This document shows positions 9,386 through 62,715 of a stretch of DNA of 64,000 nucleotides, piece after piece. The position numbers and the translations under genes are program-made. How positions within the stretch are numbered: position 1 is the stretch's first letter; each line of letters opens with the position of its first letter. The stretch comes from Opisthocomus hoazin. Lineage: Eukaryota; Chordata; Aves; Opisthocomiformes; Opisthocomidae. A model generated the notes under the pieces. It was not told where the DNA came from, did not search any database, and worked only from the letters and a program-made list of their open reading frames with translations. The stretch spans positions 3,782,001 to 3,846,000 of the forward strand of contig NC_134440.1 in the NCBI RefSeq assembly GCF_030867145.1, read 5' to 3'.

Positions 9386-12300
9386 CCTGTTCTGTATGCT
9401 TAAGCTGTGAGTTTTCCCAGCCCACACATGAGAGAACGTTTAGCAAAATAGCGAAGAGCATTCCCTGCTTGAGAGCCCAAACCTTCAGCGGCTGGAGAGG
9501 GCTCAGATCTTCCTCTGTCTTTGCAACACAGGACTTAGGAAAGCTCAGGTTCTGTACCGCCTTCCAGCTTTGAAGGACACACAAATCTGTTTAAAACTCC
9601 AAAGATTAAGCTACTTTCTGCCCTTACCTGGTCTTCCTCACTGCCAAAAAGAATGGAGGAAAGCGCTGCCACTTCTCGGCCCGAGGGCTGTGCGCTCCGG
9701 CCCTGCTGCCAGGGGTGGTGGGGCCAGAGGTTGGGAAGAAAAAGCTCTGTTAAGGGTGGGAGGTAGGAGATGGGAATCAGCGCGGTCAGAGGAAACGGGC
9801 ACTGAAGGTGCAACCAGCCGTCTCACCACAGAAGCATGGTTTGGGTGTGATCCATTATTCAATTGCAAAGTTAAATAAATCAATGTCCCAGCCCTTCCTA
9901 GCTGCTAGTATAGGCAAGAACTGGCAAGACTGGGAGGAAGAAAGCTGCCCGGCTGCTGGTGGCTGGAGCAGATAAGCTGACTTCATTTCCCTCCTGTCTT
10001 CTGATGCCTCTGCCCTTCTCAGCCCCCAGGCTGGGCTTTTTTTCCTTCACCCTTGCTGTGCCGCCTCGCCATTGCTTACCGAGCCCATCGGGAAACCTGG
10101 GCACCCGGCTGCGGGGAGACGAGCCCACAGCCTGCCCTGCAAGCCCAGCCTGGAGCACCACAGGCGATCACAGAATCATTCCAGTTGGAAAAAACCTTTC
10201 AGGTCGAGTCCAACCACCCAGCAGCTGGAGCACGGGGCAGCTCCCAGCTTGGCCGTGCCTCGCACACGCGAGCGCAGGCAGGCACGCGAGCTCGCAGCCC
10301 AGGGGAAAGTCACAGTGCAGGACACGGCCGGGACCAGAAGGCAGCAGGAAGCGTCTCCATCCCTGTTAGCGAGCAGGGAGCTGCTCCACCTTTATTACCT
10401 CTCCGGCTATTCCTGAGGGTCGGACAAAGTCCGACGTCGCTCAGCGAGTCAGAGGAGCGGAGCTTTCCTTCGTGGCCATTTGAGGAGCAGCTGTTTTATT
10501 TCTGCTGCCAAGCAATAACCGTTGGCTCCCAGCCACATCCGCCTTTTGCACCAGGGACAAAGTTGCTTCCAGCAACACGGGGCTCTGTCTGCCTCCCGCT
10601 CCCGGCGCTGGGATGTTATCTGAGCCACGCTCACAGCGTTTTGCAGCTGGGGAGCGAGCGGCCCTGCTGCTGAAGCCTTTGCAAGCGTCTGTGAATTGTT
10701 TCCTCATTTCAGTCTGTACTCGCAGCTAACCACCTCCCCGGGAAAACCGGCACTTCGAGCACACCTGGGCTCGGCTGCTCCGCGGCGGCTCCCTGCTGCT
10801 GGCAACAGAGACAGCCGGCGCTGCGCTGCCTTCATCCTCCTCGGCCTGGCAGCGAGCCCTGCGCTGTCCCTCCGGCTCCCGGCACAGCGGGAGCACGCCT
10901 GGGGAAAACCAGACGCCTTTCACTCTTGCACGCCCGACGTCCTCCCAGCAGCGCTCAGCACAGGCCTGTTCGCCCAGTTTGACATTGCCATGCCTTGATC
11001 CAGTCTCAACTTCGGTGCCAGGGCCAGAGGATTTAGGGCGGTTGGGCTGCAGGTTAATTTGGTTTCGGGGTTAATGTGGTTACTGGGACAGAAAGCCTCC
11101 TGAATTAACAGAATTTATAACACAGCTCAAGTCGAGGCCTCTCCTCCTAGCCCAGAACTCAGCTTCGTGGCTGCACCCCTCCAGCTGCAGGAGCTGGACC
11201 CCAGCCTGCAGTCACATCTGGAAGAGCCAGCACACAGGGGCATCACGAGGGGCTCAGAGCCAAAACGAAGTGTGACATCGCTCGCCCGTGGGATCTTCCT
11301 CTACTCACACAAAGCCTACAAGGCACCACAGCCAGAGAAACACAGCGTCATACTGACCCACTTCCCTCCCGGCCACAAGACACACAACCAGCGCCGGTTT
11401 TAAGTGAAATACACTGCTGCTCGCGCTCGTAGCTGCGTTCTGCACGGCAGCAGTGCCGAGGCAGCGCACAGCCCTCCTCCCTTCCCCACTGTAGATGGCC
11501 AGTGCTGTTAATTGCAAAAAAACCCAACACAGCAGTAACTGAGAAATTCCCTTTTTCTGTCTAAGACTGGATACAGATCATTCAGATCTTCTGCCATACG
11601 CCCACCACACCGGTCTTCAAAAATGAATTGATCTCCCCCACCAAGGTGAGCATACCTAAAGCCAGCAACTCCACGTGCAGCTGCTTTGGGCCAGCTGGGA
11701 AGAGAGCAGTGGATGCTCAAACAGAAGAGTGGCCTCCATCGCTCAACGCCGTCTCCGAGAGCTGGTATCGATGGCCTTTCTCTCCTAAAACTGCTCTGAC
11801 ACAGAGGCTAGAGAACAGACCTGCAACGGGTAAGCAGCAGGTTCTCTCTTCTGCCCATGCAATGTGGGTGCTTCTAGGTCCAGACAACAGGCAAACCGAG
11901 GTTTTGGGATTGCAGTTCTGGGCTGAAATGCCTTAAATCCAATCCTAGCAAGGAACTGGAGTACACGCTGCTGGTACGCCGACGATCCATAGCAAAACAA
12001 ACGCCCTAACTGCACACTGTGTGATTTTGTCTGGGACTTCAAATGTGCTGGAAGGGAAAACAGGCCATTACACATCTACCCGTCTGACATTCCCGGAAAG
12101 ACCTGCACGTCGCAGGCAGTCATCTGGGACAGCTTCAGGTCTAGCAACACCCTCCGCCCCACGCAGCAAAGAGGCACCGGCTGCTGCTCTGACACGGGAG
12201 AGCCACATCCATCATGCTGCTCAGCGAGGACTTTTCATGCTCCTTGGTGCATGGAGCCCCGTAACAAAGCGATCCTGGCCGTGTTTGAGCCTCGTGTGTG

Positions 12301-14570
12301 TGTGTGTGATGCTGTCCCAGAGCCAGGGACCATGCGTCGCGCACTCCAACACAGCCAGCACTAAGAGGGTTTTGGCTTTTATCCTCTGCCAGACCCCTGG
12401 GGCCCAGAAGCAGCAAACAATGCAGACACCACACCAGGACAGGCCCCGCATCCCTCGGCTGCTGGGCCCTGCGCTGGGATGAGAAATTAAACCGGATTTG
12501 AGTCACAGGGGTGAGGAAAGGCAGAAACCAGCACATTCCCACTGTCGGAGCACACTGCGGAGCCAATATCCTTTGTGCATGTTTGTCCTCAAGCATCTGG
12601 CTTGCTGATGAATCGCAGATGAACGTATGGGAACCATCAGCCGTCTCTCACCCACATGAAAGAGGAAGGTTTAGCATAAAGCTGGTCATTGCCTATGGCC
12701 TCGGAATGATTCATCCAAATAGAAAGAATGCGGTTTGGGTTTCGGGTTAATTAGCTACAGATTTTAAAGAGAGACAAGGCAGGGCGGAGCTGCTGGAATA
12801 CTGGTATGAGCAAGTTAACAGCTCTGAAAGCACCGCTGTCCTCCTGGAATCACACCCTCCTTCTGAAAAACGGAGAATGTGTCTCATAGACGAGCGACGG
12901 CGTTATCAACGATGCTGTCAGTCACGGTGTTCGCAATCACCAGAGGAATGTCTGCCCTGCTGCTGCGGCAAGAACTGACGCGTAACACAGAAACACCCAC
13001 GCGCAAGGCTGCAGCAGCACCAGACTTCTAACAGATGCAAATTCTGACCAAGATTTAAACCTGCCCCTGCTGAGCTCCGGGCTGCTGCAGCTGGGCAGTT
13101 CCCAGTGGGAATCGGTGCTGCAGGGATGTCTCTTGGCCATGTTAACCCTGGATCTCCCCCACCCAGGCTCTTCTGTCTTTCTAGAAATGATTCCTACTCG
13201 TCTGACACATATTATGGCTGCAGGAGAGTACAGTGCAATTTAAAAATAAAAATTAAACCCGCTGCTCTGGAAGCAGCTGCTCCTAACTTCTGTCCCAGAC
13301 TGTCCCTTTCAGCTGTCCCACGTGAAATCACCTTGATTCCATTTCTTGCTGCTGAAAAATATTTAGAAATGGACATGAAGCTCCTCGCCTTGCTCTAGCC
13401 ACCAAGATGTGGGAAACAGCGAGATGTGGAAGCGCACAGAGGCAGTGACCTCCAGCGGCGACTGCGGCTCAGCTCCCTGCAATCTGAACAGAGCAGAAGC
13501 AGATGCAAGAAATTTTCTCTTGCAGTGCAAGCAAAAGCTTATACACTCACAGACTTTAAAATTTCATTCACTAACACATCAGCCTGTTACTTCCCACAAA
13601 GACCAAGTCATATTTTAAACACTGGTGTGTCTAGAAGTTTTGATTATTTACATACGTTGGAAAAGTAGAAAAACCTGTGTTTTTCCAACAGAGTTCCGAT
13701 TCGTGCTGCAACGCAGATGCCAACTGCACTTTAGAGACTGAAAACTGCAGACTGTGTTCCACTGACTCCCGTACGCAAAGAACCTGGGTCCTCCAGAGAT
13801 GCTCTGACAGACACAAAGACTGATCGCCGGGCAAAGGGATTGCCAGGCTGCAGTGATTCCCAGCGAGGCCCGGTCACATCCAAAACTGGCTGAGGGTTTT
13901 CCTCAACGCTGGCTACAGCGCAGGATTCCGACGATAAAACTCGTGCCCCTTCCTTTGAGAGCACCGACCCAAGTCCCAGTTCTCCCACTCTCTCCCCAGT
14001 TTTGCATCTGTTCTAATCTCTAGAAGTTCTTGGAGGTTACGGCTTTTGGGCTGGCTTGCCGGTACGCCACAAGCAGGGATTTCACCAGGAAACGCAACGT
14101 GCTGACTCTGGAACTGGGAAGCGCCGCAGCAGCCAGAGGCTATGGGCTGGTGCTGGGAGCGAGGGCTGCCAAACTGGCACGAGCACTGGGGAGAAAGTTT
14201 CTATTTTTGTTATACTTGTTCCAAATGGGAACCGATACTGCCTGGGACAGAGCCAGGCATGTCTCAGACTGGCACCACGCAAAGCACCAACGTGTTAATA
14301 TAAGCAACTTAACGTTCCCTCTCTCGTTAGCATGCCGAGTCCAGGCGTTTCGAGAGCAGCTGATTTCTCCCTAGGGTGCTCACCGCGCTGGCGAGGTCTG
14401 CAGCCTCGGTATCCGCCACGAAACGCCTCCTGTGCTCTGTCCTCTTTTGGAAAACCGTCAGAGTTTTGCTCATGTGGCACCTTATTTCTGTCCAGGGTAG
14501 AAAATGAGAAGCACGTGAGAAGTGGCTGCTGCTTTGATCTTTGGTTCAAACAGAAAAAATATAAATAACA
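9386..14570. other. Intergenic stretch, no gene recognised
   Basis: I see no exon with family similarity or coherent splice phase on either strand. Contents: a CR1 fragment at 10166-10222, a short (GT)n at about 12294-12308, a GC-rich patch at 10.1-11.0 kb with many CAGC/GCTG words, and scattered open frames under 210 codons. An unrecognised lncRNA cannot be excluded. Confidence 0.45.
10166..10222 (-). mobile_element. CR1 LINE 3' tail fragment (old)
   Basis: The stretch begins GATCACAGAATCATTCCAG and continues TTGGAAAAAACCTTTCAGG and GTCCAACCACCCAGCAG. This is the reverse-oriented end of an avian CR1 element. Only about 55 bp are kept and it differs from the CR1 tails at 57.8, 61.4 and 62.5 kb, so it is probably an older subfamily. 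Confidence 0.75.
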
Positions 14571-14637
14571 ATATATATGTATATATATATAAAGGCAGCC
14601 AGGTTTTAAATGTTTGTTTTCTTTTTTTTTTTTTTAT
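14571..14637. repeat. (TA)n and poly(T) low-complexity tract
   Basis: An alternating TA stretch (about 14571-14591) is followed, after 30 bp, by a run of about 15 T (14621-14635). On the minus strand the T run reads as A after GCAATAAA, at the likely 3' end of ARHGEF18. Confidence 0.7.
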
Positions 14638-17600
14638 TGCTAGAAGTTGGTTTCAGTCCTATTGCAGCTCTGAAATCCTTCAGTGGAGAAACATTGCAAT
14701 CATTGTAAAAATCATCATTTGGTGTGCTAAGATCAAGTTTACAATTAATCAAGAGTGCACAATTCAACAGAATATTAACATTTAACCATCAACTTTACAA
14801 ATAAAATAAAGGCTACAAAGATGTTGTTACTGCAGTATCAGCAGTAAAGGAGTTATTTACAATGTTTACACCCTAACAAAAAACCAAACCAAACACTTCC
14901 CCAACAAAATGGTCAGTTGAACCATGGACCACGATTATTTATTAATTCTTTACAGTGCAAGGTGGGCCTAGAAACCAGACCTAAGACTAAAAGGCATCAA
15001 GAGAGTTCACAGCTCTGAGCGAGATGCACGCAGTTACGCCAAGAGGATCTACTTTCACGAGAGATTTCCATCTGGGGACAAACAGAAATGGAATTCGAAA
15101 TTAACTTTTCTGAAGTGCTCCAATTTCTTTCAGTAGAAAAATATAAAAAACTGATTTATAAACATGGCACAAGTGGTATGAACCAGAGCTTGCACAGATG
15201 GTCCTTGATGAATAACGTGCTGATGGGAAATGATAAAGAGCCGCCAGTGGTTACAGAGATGTTGGGTCTGGCCTCGAAAGAGAGAGCAGGGAAGAGGCTT
15301 TTCCTTCACGTGTACAGCAAGGTCAGGCAAGGACAGCACACGTGTAACCCCGTGTCAAGAAGACTTTTTTCTTGTAAATGTGAGAACTGCTGGGGAAGAC
15401 AACAAATCGCTCCAAATTCCCTTGCACAAGGGCACAGGGGGACACCGCCGAGCAGCACCGGGGAGCCGGAGCTCCTGTTCTGCAGAGTTGAAAGTAGAAG
15501 TGAAATGAAACATGTATTTTTAACCCTTTCCTAGTTTAAGTTTCAGCTTTCATTGTAAATGCAAATGACAAACCCCAAGCTCCATGTACGCGGGACCATC
15601 CGACCGTAACTCAGAAAGACAAAACTGCCCGCGAATTATTTGGAATTGATCCTACCATTGCAGGAATGCTATTACCTTGATGAGCAAGCATCTCTAAAAA
15701 TACCAATTCTTCTGCCTCCCATTAGGCAATGATTAGCGACCTCACTTTGTGGGACACGCCACAACGACAGTCCACAGGTAGCACAGCTAAAAACCAGGAA
15801 AGCATTTACAACACACACAGGGCAGACGGGCTCGGTACTAGTGAACATGGAGGGATCTTCATTCTGAAATACAAAGCGCCCCGAGTCCGAATGGGAAGGG
15901 AGAGAGGAAGCATCCTTTACACCAGATTTAAAACTGAAAATCAGAACCACAGAAACAGCCTCTACGCTGCTACACCACAATATTTAAGGACAAACATGAC
16001 AATGCTTCTAAGGCTGTGACACAAAGCAGAGGTGGCGGCAGTTCAAAGCTCGTGCTGTGATTTCCTCCACACCCAGGCCGAAGGGCACCAGGGAGGCACA
16101 GAATTTTGAACTGTCTAATCCTCAGATATCACTTAAAAGGAAACTTTTATCTGCCGTTATCAAATGGAAAGTATATTACTCAGAACCAGCAGGTTACTTC
16201 GCCCAGGACACAGCAGTATTTTGCAATCTGATTTGCCTAGAAGAGTTCTTTTTCTAGGAACCAGATTTGAGTAGAAAGTCCAAAACTAGTTCACTCAGCT
16301 GGAGTGATCTGATAACACTTTCACAGGTTCAGTTTTGCAGAAGTGAAGAGATGATCCATTATTCATCAGAAGAAAATATTTCACTTGCTCCCCTCAGCCT
16401 TCTACAAACAATTTTACCATACTCTGGTACAGCCAACTCCGCACTAGCAATGAGGTATCACCACGTTTGCTAATTCTGAAACCTTCTCCACGCTGGGTAG
16501 GGTGCGGAACAGGAAGCCACATGAATACCTAGGATGGCACTCCAATGATTTTGACCCAAGTGAAAGAAGATACAGCCTCTGAAAACAGTTTTCATACAGC
16601 TAGACATGTCTACTGAGGACAGATAATGACTTTTAAGGTAATTTCTCAGATTGAAGACCCATATTCCAAGGAGCTTTTGAAGTGCTGAACCAACAGCCTA
16701 GCCTGTAACAGTCCTGTGTTCATTTGCTCACAGCCAGAACTTATTCGAAGCACTGCTGACGACGAGTATTAAAAGTTATGTTTGAGTTAAAACACTGAAA
16801 GAAATGAGACCTTGCTGCAGACTTTATTTTCCAGATGTCACTGTTCTCTATCTGAGTTCAGTCATTGCACAGAAGGAGGAAGCAGCCACATAAACTCCTT
16901 CAGTCCATAGAACACTCTCTCCCGTACTTTAGGACAGGCACAACATTAAACCAAACAAACGTTTCCAAAATTGTTTTCAAATACCCCGAGACCCCTCTTT
17001 GGTTGAGGTGCTTTGTTCCACTGACGCAACTTCACTTCAGGCTAAAACTCCTACAACCCTGGTAATTTAAGGCAATGGAGGCATGGAGTTTTCACTAGGA
17101 GTGGCCCAAACCACAGCACAAAGGAGAGAATGTACTGTGTGTTCTTGCTGCTTCGCCGTACGTTTACAGGAGAAATTACACAGGTATCAGAGATGACCGG
17201 AGTCTCCACACCAGCCGATCGAAAAAATCAGTCCTGCAGAGCTGCTGGATCTCACATGCCGGCTTGATCAGAAGTTACATTAATTTTAAGAAGCATTCCC
17301 CTCCATTCCAACCTAGCTTTTAGGAATGCAAAAAATGAATATAGTGCAGAACTATGTTCTAACCATGATCAACATCGTATCACAGCAGTGCAAAAATCCC
17401 TACGTTCCCCATACTGTTTTCTGCAAATCTGTCCACTGATAATCTGTGTAAATTCTGCAATGCTGATGATCTACCAAGCAGCCCTTTGGTACTATCGTGA
17501 AGTGTGTCCAATTCCATAGTAGTATCACCAGTCTGGTAAATTTTGATTTTTCAGTTTCTCGTCTGAAGACAATAACCAAAATTATCATCACTTGAAAATA

Positions 17601-19347
17601 AACTCTGTATTTTCTGCTGAAAATTTATAATGTTTCTTGCACTGTAACTACTGAAATAATTTTAAAACTCTCAAGCAAAGTCACGGTCTTCAAGAACGTT
17701 ACCAACATCACACAGGGCCTGACCACTGAGACAGCATCAATGAGTTGAAGAGATTCTCAAATTGCCATTCAATGCCATTGCCACGCGACTGGATGGAGAA
17801 CTGCCCAGGCATTCCTCCCACCAGTGCTAAAAATCACTTTAAACCAGGGTTAAAGATATGGAAAAAACCTATTATCAATCACGTTCTGAAAGGTATTAAC
17901 CCACATTTTTAAGCTCTGAGATACTGATTTCTTTAATTCTGTAACAACACCCTCTAAACAATCTCTCCTTTGCACCATGCATCTGACCGGTCCCATTCCA
18001 CATACATTGCAATACACATCCGTAAGCGATGTGTGTAATAAAGAACAGATAACAGAGTGAAGTAAAAGAATGCAACAAAATGACTGTGCAAATTACTACA
18101 AAGGGAAATAATGCCTTTCGAGCAGAACACTTAATGTCATCATCATTCCATGATTAAGAACTGACCCATTTAACAAGAGGTATCAAAGCTGGTTTAGCTG
18201 TAAGCAGCTAAACCAACACAGGTTTAGCTAAGAGGGTTTTTTTTGTTTGTTTTTTTTTGCCCCCTTTTTTTTTTCAATTTTAAAACCAAGCAGTTCTTAT
18301 TCCCTTCATTCCTAACACAGTGCTGCAGAGAAGTCTCTGCAGTAACAGCAGCTTTGATATCTTCTGGTACTTGGAGCAAAATCCCAACAAGTTAACAGAC
18401 AAGAGATGCAGAAAATTTCGAGTTAAACAAGACAATAAATTACTGCATTCAAACGCTTCTGATACATGTCTTCAGCAAAGAACAAAATCCAAGTCTCTAA
18501 GTTCATTCTGAACCAACTCACGAGTTTTGCTTGTGAACCTGTACCGCTCTCACTAACACGGAGAGCTACCCAAGGCCTCCAAGGAGACAGGTGTCCCAGT
18601 GCAAGCTGATGGCCAACGAAATGCGCATCTAGTCCAACGCTTTATGACCGCTGTGTATTCTCACATGTCCAAGCCTTCTCATCCACAAGCAGGTGGAGCT
18701 CCTGACCCACAAAGACTCTGTTAAGAAGCTTACCTTCTCTCTTCCACTGTGCCTGGCCGCTGAGGACATGCTCCACTGAATTCACTAAAGAAACACAGAT
18801 GCCAGTCTGGCTCCTCTGAGCAGGTATCACAAAGTCCTTCGTGCCTGGCTGTAAGCAGACTGGCTTGCTAGGCAGCTAGTTATCAACACATTGTTAGCAT
18901 AATCCATTACTGACCATGCACCTGTGAAAATGGATTTAAAAATTCGCAGCCATTTTGGTGCTTACTACTAAAACCTTTTACATAAAAATCTGGGCGGTAA
19001 AATAACGATAACAACTTACAAGATGGTGCCCACAAAGAGTGTACATTCTCCGAGCAAATTACAATAAATGGTAGTATTTTAATATGCTCTGAATTTATAT
19101 ACCCATGCCATGTGTCAACACATTTCCACGTCTGGAGAATTAAAGAGCAAATTGTTACTACTGAGCCCTCAGTTTGAGCTGCTGGCAAAGAAGCTAACAA
19201 AGTTGAACAGTAACCCTGGTCTGGTCTTCGCTAGTAGTAATGGGGCAGGGATGAAAAGACATCCGCATCAGGTCTCTGCCACGCTGAACACTGGGACCTG
19301 AGTTCTTGAAACAGTACGTCAGAAGGTTAATCTTTAACTGGAAACAA
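14633..19347 (-). other. ARHGEF18: Probable long 3' UTR of ARHGEF18
   Basis: After the stop codon (19348-19350) the minus strand has no further coding exon. The AATAAA at 14638-14633 (minus) is a candidate end, giving a 3' UTR of about 4.7 kb. AT-rich sequence, U/A-rich words and a perfect 11-bp hairpin (18190-18215) fit a regulated UTR. The poly(A) signal runs directly into an A tract, so it could be a fortuitous match. A nearer cleavage site is possible. Confidence 0.4.
18190..18215. other. Perfect 11-bp inverted repeat with a 4-nt loop
   Basis: TGGTTTAGCTG (18190-18200), loop TAAG, then CAGCTAAACCA (18205-18215). A third copy of the arm, GGTTTAGCT, follows at 18221-18229, so the stem could form in two alternative registers. 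It lies in the presumed ARHGEF18 3' UTR. Confidence 0.8.
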
Positions 19348-59045
<39,698 letters not shown>

Positions 59046-61427
59046 CTGCAAGACAAAGAAGGTCACAGCACGTGAGCAGACGGCCAGGAGGGATGTAAAA
59101 CCAGCCACACACAGAGAGGTGAGATTAGGCAGCACTGAAATGCTCCACTGTCCCTCTGCTCCCTCACCCCTTGCAGACAGGCGCTGCCAGGCAATCTCAG
59201 GACCTCAGCAGCCTTGATCCTGTGGGAGCCTGGTGCAGGGGTCCCCTAACAGCAGAAACCTCATCCCTCGAGCCATGGCACGTGCAGGGGCAGAGATCAG
59301 GCTTGCACCTTCCCAGCCAGACCCTCCTAGGATATCCTATGCTGTGAAGGCTGTTTCCGCGATAAAACAGAAGAGTTAAGCGCATTTTGACGGCTGTTAT
59401 TGACGTTATGGACCTTTAAAGCAGAAATTACAAATAAAACTATTGACAGTGATTTTATCTTCATCTGTAAGGAATAAAGGATGCCACTGGGAGGCCAAAC
59501 AGAAGGCACCTCAGTGACTCCAGACAACGCTGAGTATGCAGAGCAATAGCGGGAGCGCGTAATTCTCCCGGTGCCGGCTCACTCGTGTGGGTTTTCCCCA
59601 CGCAGGAGCGCTCAGCAAGTGTGAACCTGCGTGTGCGTACACCAGCGGACAACTCATTGAGAAACAAAAACAAGCTTTGGACTTGCTTCATGGTACAACA
59701 GATCGCCCAGCTGACTGAAGCACATTCCTATGCAACGAGACACACTGTAAACCTTAGCCACGATCTCTAAACCATCGCATGACTCATGGAGGCCTTTATT
59801 CCTTCGAGATGCATACAGCTGAGGCGAATGGAAAAAAGCCAGGCTGTTGGCCGAAGCACTGTGATGGATCTCTGAAGATGCAGAGAACAATAGCAAGAGA
59901 CTGTAAGCGGCCATATCTATCAAATGGGAAAAAAAGGGCGAGAAACTGCTAGAAACCCATCATACTCCACGAAAGCCAAGTATGAAAACATTAATTTGAG
60001 GAAGATATTGTTAAAAAACACACCCTTGGAAACCTTGTGTCTTGCTGTGGCTTTTAATGCTACGTAACGCAGCCAGAAATTGCGTGATGCCAACTAGAAA
60101 AAGGCAGCAAACGTGAGGGAGAGTTCGGAGGTTTGTTCCTTGGATCCCGCTGCACACTGCAGGTGCCAGATTTTCTGTTTTAAGGAGTGTTTGGTGTGTT
60201 TAAATGTGTGCAGTCATTTCAAGTGAGGGTTTATAAATAATATAGAAAGCAAGCACTCTGTGAAGGCACTATTTTAATTAAGGGTTTTCCAGCTATAAGA
60301 GCAGGGAAAATTAGAAACAGGCATTCTAGCAGACTTGTAAACTTTACTTCACAAGACATTTTAAATTAATAGACAAATTCCTGCCCAGAACGTCCTTGGG
60401 CCACATCTGTAATGCTCTGTCTGTAAAAGTGGCAGAGGTTTAGTGGACTAGTGAACTTCAGCTTTTGCTTTCCTCAGATGCACCTGGATTGCCTCTAATC
60501 AGCTTGTAATCAAACACCAGCATTCTGAAGTGAATCCACATTTGAACAAGTGCAGGTTTTGGTGTGAGCTTGTAGGAGACACTAACCGAAGATGCCAGCG
60601 GGCAGCAAAAGCCACTGAACCCCCAAAACTGGCTGGGATGAAGGCTAGGGCAGAATGGACCCAAGCAGGTGGTGGGGAGGATCTGGGGGGACCAGGACAA
60701 ATGGTGCTTCCCCTCATACAGGTCCAAGGAAGGGAGAAAAAGGAGATTCCCGGCTCTCACCGTCCCTTGCAGCGGCAGCAAACTACCCGCAGAGAAAGCA
60801 GCAAAGCTCCGAGAGGCGGCAGGGACGGAGCTGCAGGAGCTGGCAAGCGCTGTGGCCTGACAGAGGCCAGAGCCCCAGGTTTAGCTAAAACAAATAGGTT
60901 TTTTTCCTCCCAAGCCAGGTCCGGCCGTCCTGCCAAGGCTACGCTGGGCCTGCACCAGGCTCCAGGCTGCAGCTCTGAAGTGGATCCCTGGAACAGAGTC
61001 AGCTCCTCGGAGGCCTGGAAAATATTCCCTGTGCTCTGCCCGTGCCATGCAGGGCTCAGGATTTGGCCAAGGCATAGGCTGCAGTCAACAGACCCCCTCC
61101 AGACCCACCAAACAACTTATGTCCTCCTCGGAGGCTTCAGACACTCCTGTTCAACACGCGATAAATCAGGTTTGCAGCCAGCTGCCGGTGAACTCGGCGG
61201 CAGTGGCAGCACGCGGCGCACACGGGGCTGCAGCGATGGGGAGACCATTTTAGGCAATGTGTGAGCGCCAGACATGGCAATTCAGGGCTCCCCGCATCTG
61301 ACGCCTCGGTCGGTTGATGCTGGGCTGGCACCGTGTATAGAGCCGAGCTGCGCGGGCTCTTGGGCAAGGGGGGCTGCTGGAGGGGCTCAGGGGGGAAAAA
61401 TGCACTCAGGCATTAGGTTCTGGCATG

Positions 61428-61530
61428 ATCACAGAATCACAGAATGGTCGGGGTTGGAAGGGACCTCTGTGGGTCATCTAGTCCAACCCTCCTGCCGAAG
61501 CAGGGTCACCTACAGTAGGTTGTAGAGGAC
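61428..61530 (-). mobile_element. CR1 LINE 3' tail fragment
   Basis: GATCACAGAATCACAGAATGG, then TCGGGGTTGGAAGGGACC, TCTAGTCCAACCCTCCTGCC and GAAGCAGGGTCACC. The doubled octamer-like ATCACAGA unit marks the 3' terminus of the CR1, transcribed toward lower coordinates. Confidence 0.92.
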
Positions 61531-62468
61531 CTACGGATATGATGAGCGAGGAGAGGCCAGCGTGGAGCACGCACAGGAGAGAGGCAGGTCTGAGGGGCCT
61601 TGGACACCCCTATATCCACGATCGAGGTGGTCACCCGTGTATCAGCAAGCATGGCAAACTCTGGAGCCATTGAGGCTGCTGGACTCTGCACTGGAGCCTG
61701 TTTGGAAGGACCCGTGCTCTGTCCAGCTGCGGCGTGGTGGCCAGGGGACAGGCCATCTTAGCTCCCCAGGCGCTGGCACACAGCAGCGTCCACGTTCACT
61801 CAGCTGAAGCTGGAGATGGGATGACAAAATGACACTTTCAAGAACATACGCTGTTTGCTTTAGCGGAACATTAAGCAGATTAGGTATTGCAGTTGCTTAA
61901 TTTGCCTCTGGCCGGGAACCATAAAAGGTTATTGCTGCAGGGAGCAGCCTGATCGGAGGCATTCCCAGGGCAGAGCTGGGGAGGAAGCGTCGCTGGCTGG
62001 GCCGGGCAGGTCCCTGCACACGAGCGGGGCTCTGCTGCGCTTTGCCAGATCTTCCTGGCAAGCAAAACACCACGACTCTGGGCTCCTGCGAGGGGAGGAA
62101 GGAAGTAATGACAGGCGTCCGCTGCATGTGACAGCCTGGGACAGGCTCGGGGGTTTTGGTGCCGTGGGGACAGTGGGATCAGCCAGCTGAGCTGGTTTGT
62201 CTGGAGGAAGAAAACTCCATGCTGCTCTAACTATGTGCAAGGCCACCTGGAGCCCAACAAAGATTTAAATACTTCCATTTCAGACCTACAGTTGAAACCT
62301 CCCTCCTGCAACTGCCTCTGCTGATTCCCCTCGAACGGGCTGGTCACTGGAGACGCACCCGCCAGTGTCGCAGTGGGAGACGGCACCAGAGCAGCCAGCG
62401 CTGGAACAAGCTCTGCCGGCAGCGGCCCGTCCTCAGCTGCCTGCTGCGCTGCTCGGCGTGGGATGCTC

Positions 62469-62715
62469 AGAATCACAGAATCCCAGAATGGTCGGGGTTG
62501 GCAGGGACCTCTGTGGGTCCCCCAGCCCAACCCCCTCCCCAAGCAGGGTCACCCAGAGCAGGCTGCACAGCACCGCGGCCAGGCGGGGCTGGAATATCTC
62601 CAGAGAAGGAGACTCCACAGCCTCCCTGGGCAGCCTGGGCCAGGGCTCCGTCACCCTCAGAGGGAAGAAGTTCTTCCTCATGCTGCAGGTCCCTGGGCAA
62701 CCCTGGGGGAAACAC
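62469..62715 (-). mobile_element. CR1 LINE 3' fragment, about 250 bp
   Basis: Begins CAGAATCACAGAATCCCAG, continues GACCTCTGTGGGTCCCCCAG and GAAGCAGGGTCACCCAGAGC, then ACTCCACAGCCTCCCTGGGC and GGGAAGAAGTTCTTCCTC. These are successive landmarks of the avian CR1 3' region in reverse. It is the longest CR1 piece here; the 5' end is missing, as usual for LINE truncation. Confidence 0.93.
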
